Shown piece by piece: positions 58,976 to 64,000 of a stretch of DNA of 64,000 bases. The number at the start of each line of letters is the position of its first letter. Within the stretch, counting starts at the first letter, position 1. This DNA is from Haemonchus contortus (lineage: Eukaryota; Nematoda; Chromadorea; Rhabditida; Trichostrongylidae). The stretch is from contig LS997565.1 in NCBI GenBank assembly GCA_000469685.2, forward strand, positions 38,079,019-38,143,018, given 5' to 3'. The notes under the pieces are model-generated. The model was not told where the DNA came from and searched no databases. It was given only the letters and a program-made list of their open reading frames with translations. The position numbers were made by a program, and so were the translations under genes.

Positions 58976-59478
58976 ATTAGTGCTACAGTATTTTTGTGCA
59001 TTGAAGAACCAAATCCGATTTGCCGAACACAAAGACTGTTATCATGTTTTCGCTGACTACATATTTACCCGAAGTGAGAGTCGTCGGTCGCAGTGTCCGA
59101 ACTTGCTCAGCTTAATCTGACTGTTTTGTAGAGTTCTCAAAGCGATTCTGTAATAAAAGAAGGGAGGTGAACATAAACAATTATATCTCATCGAAGTTCT
59201 CACTGTTACCTGCTCCCCACTCATTTCCCCTTCCAACTGGACAATGTTTCTTCTGTAAATCACGCTCTTGCCGCTATCTACTCTTCGATTGGTACGGTAA
59301 TGCATACCGAATGGGGCAGAATATGCAGTGGACGGATTATACTGAATTCTATTTTGTAGAACTTATTATATTGAACGCGACCCAAATATGTTAAATGACA
59401 TCTCAGATTTCTTTACGCCACCGCCGTCAAACGTTTTTCTAGCAAGATAAAATTATATGTTACACTACAGTTCAGGAT
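58976..59478. other. Upstream region of pseudogene F
   Basis: Its first part matches the DNA upstream of genes C and E (for example CACAAAGACTG in place of GATACAAAAACTA). The TATA-like block of C and E is not found. Confidence 0.45.
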
Positions 59479-62404
59479 ATGGGGTCCAATAGTATTGTAT
59501 GGCCGGATTTGACAGAAGAATACTGCATTGAGGTGAGGAATTTGCAAGAAATTGATTGGAACAAAGACACCCTTATGCACCTGTTGTTTTCATTGTTCGA
59601 ACTTTCCTTACTTTAACGAGTTTCACTTTCCCGACTCGAAACGAGGCTCTACTTCTAACTTGGCAAAGCCGAATTAGAATAGTAAGAGGCATAAAGGATC
59701 AATTATAAAAAGAATCTATATATGTTTATATGAAAACTCTACTCTCCTCCTTTCTAGGACACCTACGATTGAATCACCGTATTTGACCCGAAGGCTTTCG
59801 AATTTGCCTGATGATGTTCAATGCTGGGAGCTCTATATGAAGCTCTTCAGGATTGAACACCATCAAGCACCTTTAGTCCCCATGAATGTTTATTATTAAA
59901 CCGGAATGATCAGCGGTAATCGTCCAGGACAATGAACAGCAGGACAAGAATAGGTGTGATGGAAAAAACGAAGGCTGGAAGATCTACGCGGCAGTGGTAG
60001 TGGACGGAGACGAATGATGGAAAGTAGCCCTAGTGTTGACGCTCAGCCGGTCACAAGCAATTTTCTCTCTCTTTTTGCAAAAACACCCTTTGTATAGTCA
60101 ACTGCAACTGCCTTTGTACAGTGTTCTCCCGACCCAAAAGGCAACCGATCGAGCAAGTCTGAAATCGAATAAAGGCACCGCTAATTTTGCTTAAAAAGTT
60201 CCTATAATTAACAGATCTTTTAGCATGGAGTGCTTGTGGCTACTTCTCTTTACTACCGACTTTCATAAGCGATTTGTCTAATCATATCAGTGTCATCTGC
60301 AACCTATACAGTCTTCTTTGTATACCGCTATTGCAGCAGGAGTCCATTTTTCCACAGAAATTTGAAGGTTTGTTAGGCTTTGAACGGAGTTTCATACGTT
60401 TTTGTTTGATATATTCCGATGATCGAAGCAAAAACAAAACTCGATAAACAGCACACATCGGTTGAGTTTTTCCTCAGATACTACGTACCACAAAGTCTAT
60501 TTTTCAGACACTATTTTTCTCACTGAGCCTTTGCTGTCTCTCTTTTAGCCTGACAAATACTGCTTTGAAGGTGAGTCTTCAGGGAGTCCTTTCTGTGCTA
60601 AACCTTTCCGTTTTCGCTTACGGTGGAGCTAATCTTTCTGTGTAGCAAAATTGCAATCATAAGCAATTGAAATTAAACGTATCAAAATGACTCAGATTTG
60701 AAGAAATTGTTCGAAAGCAGTAAAAAATCGAGGAGGAGTTGTATTTCTATGCGGCGTAGACCAAAGCTGTGACTATTAAACGCTTCAATTTTTGATAAAA
60801 GGATTACTTGATTTACAGGCTAGGTATTTTCAGAGTCATCACTTGGTACTGTCATTTCTGTACACAACACCGTGTCAGATTTTTCTGCCAAAAATACTCT
60901 ACGCATGCATGAGTGTTTCATATTTTTTGCTTATGTTATTTTTCAGTTTATGATGACTTCTATAGTTATTGAAAGATGGATTGCATTCATATTCATTCGG
61001 AAATACGAGTCAGGATATACTAAGCTAGGACCAGCATTGATAGCACTAGCCGTGAGTTCAATCGCAATAATGACCAGGATTAACCGAAATGAACAGCTGC
61101 TAAATAGAATTCTGGATCAACATATAACACCTCAGATGATTTGAATAAGTGAAATTATTTTTTCCAGATTTTTATTTCTTCTCTACTTACTTTTGTTCTT
61201 TTCAATGGGCAGAATTTTGATGGATGGTATGTAAATGGTCGAACGCTCCCGTTGAGTGCGTACAGTAGGGCGAACACTGTGCTTTTCTCAATGTTAGGAT
61301 CAAATATCATCTGCCTAGTGCTTACAATCACTTTGCATCTTCTGACTCCAAAACGCCGCATACGGTAAGCCAAGACTTATGAACCACATAAATATGCTGT
61401 TAAAGTCAGTTTTTTTCGCGTTTGTTGGTAACTTCAAGGTAATTTTAGCATGTCATTGTCTTCAAAATTTCAAAGGAGGGAAAATCTGATAGCCTCAAAG
61501 TTGTTCTTTTATATTGCTACTCTTCAATTCACGGTGTATTGTTGCTCACAAAGTGCCTCACTGTATGTGAGAATCTATCATTCCAAAGATCCCATGGCTC
61601 TTGCATACAAAGAAAACGTTGATGTGAGTTGATTAGCCTCTGTTATAGTCATCTTGGACTTTTTTTTCTCTTCGGTGCTCATGAGCTTTCGGGGTTGGAA
61701 TTCAATTGCAAAACCTAAAGTGCTTCATGATTACTTCAACATGAGTCCTCCTCAGAACCGCAGGACAAAAGCTGCTGTGGTCGTCCTGCCATTATGTATG
61801 TATCACAGTCTCAGCAAATGCGAGATCTTTGAAAAAGGCAATAGAGATATTTTTAGAGCACCTCAAAGTTATCTATTGACCCCGCATGTGGATGAGTGAG
61901 GATACTCTTCATTCCCCCCCCCCTTCTCCACTGATTTCACTGCCATGGAAGGAGTTAAATGAATAGCCTGCTTACTTGAAAAAACTGAATCCTTCTTTCA
62001 ATGACAGCAGCCATGATTTCTACCGAGTAAACCGATTACTACAGCTCGACACGAGCGATATTCATTCAGATTGCCTTGTTTCCGTAACAAATGTCGGATC
62101 TAATTTCTACTTGATGCCAATTTTTTCAAAGTTCGAGAGACTTTTCAGTTTTTCAACCTCTACACCTTAGCTATGCCTGTTCTGTCAACACTCTACTTTG
62201 CTAAAGTGAAGCGACAGCGCATGAAGGACATCAAAAATCATTTAGATGTATGCAAACCCTCGTACAGACGTATTATTGCTTTTACTAAATTTCTTAATTT
62301 ATTTAACTAGATCTCTTAATTGTATTTGAATTTTTCAGATAAAGACAATTGGAAGCGATGGCTGGACGAACTACTTAACGATGATTCAGAAGCAGTGGAA
62401 GTGA
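59479..62404 (+). pseudogene. Type-1 chemoreceptor F with two lesions
   Basis: All eight exons are present with canonical lengths: 59479-59532, 60224-60367, 60508-60570, 60834-61051 (one base short), 61168-61364, 61449-61623, 62149-62247 and 62339-62404. Exon 0 reads MGSNSIVWPDLTEEYCIE. Exon 1 has a TAA stop at 60266-60268, and exon 3 has lost one T in the run at about 60921-60927 (six T, where E has seven), shifting the frame before ERWIAFIFIRKYE. Exons 4-7 are clean and close to E. The homopolymer change alone could be an assembly error; the stop codon makes pseudogene status more likely, and very recent inactivation is suggested. Confidence 0.85.
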
Positions 62405-64000
62405 ACTACATGTGGTGCTACAGCGACTCGGATAAGACTCAATGGGAGCACAGGCACCCTCAAAAGTACATTTTCGTCGTTCGACCTAACAGTGATAGGA
62501 CACTACAAACTGTTTCTTCATGGAAGCGTCGTACTAGAATGATCCATTTCGAGTTTATGTGTTACAATGCGAATGATGCGAATGATATATGGTCACTTTT
62601 TTCGAAAATGTTTTTCGAGCGGCTAACTTCTCAAACAAACCAGCTATTAGCACATTTCGTATACTCATTATATTATTTTTTATGCCTCAATAAATCTTTG
62701 CCTAATTTGTTGACATAGAGAGGCTGATAATTTCAGTGACAATGGAGCTTCTGTCATATAAACACGAACATTAAAAGACGTCAGCAGGTGTTCTATGATT
62801 GACGTCTTTATCACAATGGAAAGGGATATGATGGACATTCTTCTGAGAAATGGATATAATGAAGAACTTGTGTCTCACGAGGTTGGCGATTTGTGAGTAA
62901 ACTTCGGCCTCACACGGCCGCATTCGTGCATACGAGCACCGTGCTCTTGCCCCTTACGCTACCAACACCTCGCTTACCATCGTCTTCTGAATGGCTGAGG
63001 ATGTATTTGTCCCTAATAATATATTCCTTATTAAGTCCGGTGCATATTTAGAAATAAACTCATTCGTTACAAGTACTCTATTGAGGATAATCTCAATAGC
63101 GTTACCAATTTGATGTGGAGCTGAAAGATACCCAGTATTTGACTATACTAGGAAATGTAATTCACCCATTTTCGTTGCCCATTGACTTCAAATTACTCAT
63201 GATCTTCAGGGTAATTTTCAGAGTGTGGTTCGGTGAAAACGCGTAGTGCAGAGGCGGAATGAGCCATCCTCGAAGCCGCAGTTCACGATAAAATACTTTC
63301 AGAGACTAATTCTGGGACTATTATGTGACTCCCAAGGATGGTACCTTGACCATTGTTGGGTTGAAAAACGGCCTCGACAGAGTCTTACAGGGCTCAATGG
63401 CTTGGCCGGAAAACACGCCCAAAAGTGGCCGTGTTATAACGACTTATTTGAAGCTGCACCAATCACGTAAGGAGGCTGAGTAATAGAGCGCTTACAAGAT
63501 GACACCCGGACAGTTATAGACACATGTTCTCGTTCGAATCCTTTCTTTCTTTGACTTATCTATCCCTTCCTTACTACTTTTTTCGAAACCTCACATACAT
63601 CATAGCCCACCAATCCGCTTTCTTCGTCATTTTTTGCTCCACTATGTATCACAACTTCTATTATTCAACGTAAGCTAGATACCTTAAGATGCTGGTGTAC
63701 TTTGGCTTACTTCCCTTTTTGTCATTTAATTACATTTTCACATTGCTTTACATGCTTCGCTGATTTCAATTCGCTACACTATGCTTACAAAAAAATATCG
63801 TCGAATTTCCTCCTTCCACTGTACTTAGATATGCTCGCAAAGTCACTTACTTTACGAACGAACAGAGCTGCAGTAGGCGATTCTCAGTGAAAGCTCTGAT
63901 TATATTTTTGTTACGGGAACACTGACTGTGACGTATTTTCGGGACAGGGGTAATTGATGGACCATCAGTGTATTCGCTATGTTATTAGTATCGTTGCTGT
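62405..64000. other. 3' flank of pseudogene F
   Basis: Homologous to the flanks of D and E. AATAAATC near 62690 may be a polyadenylation signal. A tRNA-like decayed block occurs at 62880-63000 (minus). A 132-codon open frame at 62320-62718 is an overlapping alternative frame of exon 7 and flank. No further gene is supported to the window end. Confidence 0.5.

Noticed and set aside
62320..62718. 132-codon + frame beginning MYLNFSDKDNWKRW
   Set aside because: It overlaps exon 7 of F in a different frame. In D and E the same frame is broken by stops, while the IKTIGSDGWTNY frame is kept in A, B, D, E and F.
1..64000. CRISPR arrays, bacterial operons, riboswitches or a phage-like defence system
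   Set aside because: The window is eukaryotic with spliced genes; no regularly spaced short repeats or prokaryotic gene layout were seen.

Overview
The window looks like nuclear DNA of a parasitic or free-living rhabditid nematode, most likely a strongylid such as a hookworm. The clade is an inference. It rests on short GT-AG (and GC-AG) introns, two nematode-specific seven-transmembrane chemoreceptor families, several mariner lineages and a tRNA-headed SINE. All recognisable host genes are chemoreceptors on the + strand.

Type-1 receptors resemble the Sra superfamily (Sre/Srab-like). The complete form has eight short exons, numbered 0 to 7 here, and encodes about 340 residues. Loci are A (602-7241, exon 0 not found), B (14644-16824, pseudogene), C (26785-30907, last exon missing), D (31300-33586, first exon missing), E (38757-42566, complete), G (46968-49850, pseudogene) and F (59479-62404, pseudogene). 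Type-2 receptors resemble the Srg superfamily (Srv-like), with six exons and 313-328 residues: a (9081-12316, damaged), b (21274-24868, open) and c (51956-55595, open).

Layout: the families alternate as type-1 then type-2 three times (A-a, B-b, G-c), and a SINE lies between the two members at the same place each time. C, D, E and F make up the other type-1 copies. Flanks and introns are shared between units, so the cluster grew by duplicating segments larger than one gene.

Mobile DNA is dense. There are four classic mariner copies (1976-2795, 4879-6065, 12366-13628, 15082-15937), one maT-like DD37D element (27310-28601), a Ty3/Gypsy pol relic (35440-37390), a BEL/Pao gag relic (56559-58975), Penelope-like fragments with hammerhead-ribozyme-like motifs (34965-35500 and 57552-57712), fold-back MITEs and eleven SINE copies. 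One mariner sits inside a receptor exon; most other insertions are in introns or intergenic DNA.

The receptors are expected to act separately in chemosensory neuron membranes; I see no enzyme pathway or operon. The strongest leads are the alternating two-family array, the C-D junction where one gene lost its end and the next its beginning, GC-AG introns at a homologous position, and the ribozyme-like Penelope termini. Exon coordinates come from reading splice signals and comparing paralogs by eye; no alignment or transcript data were available.
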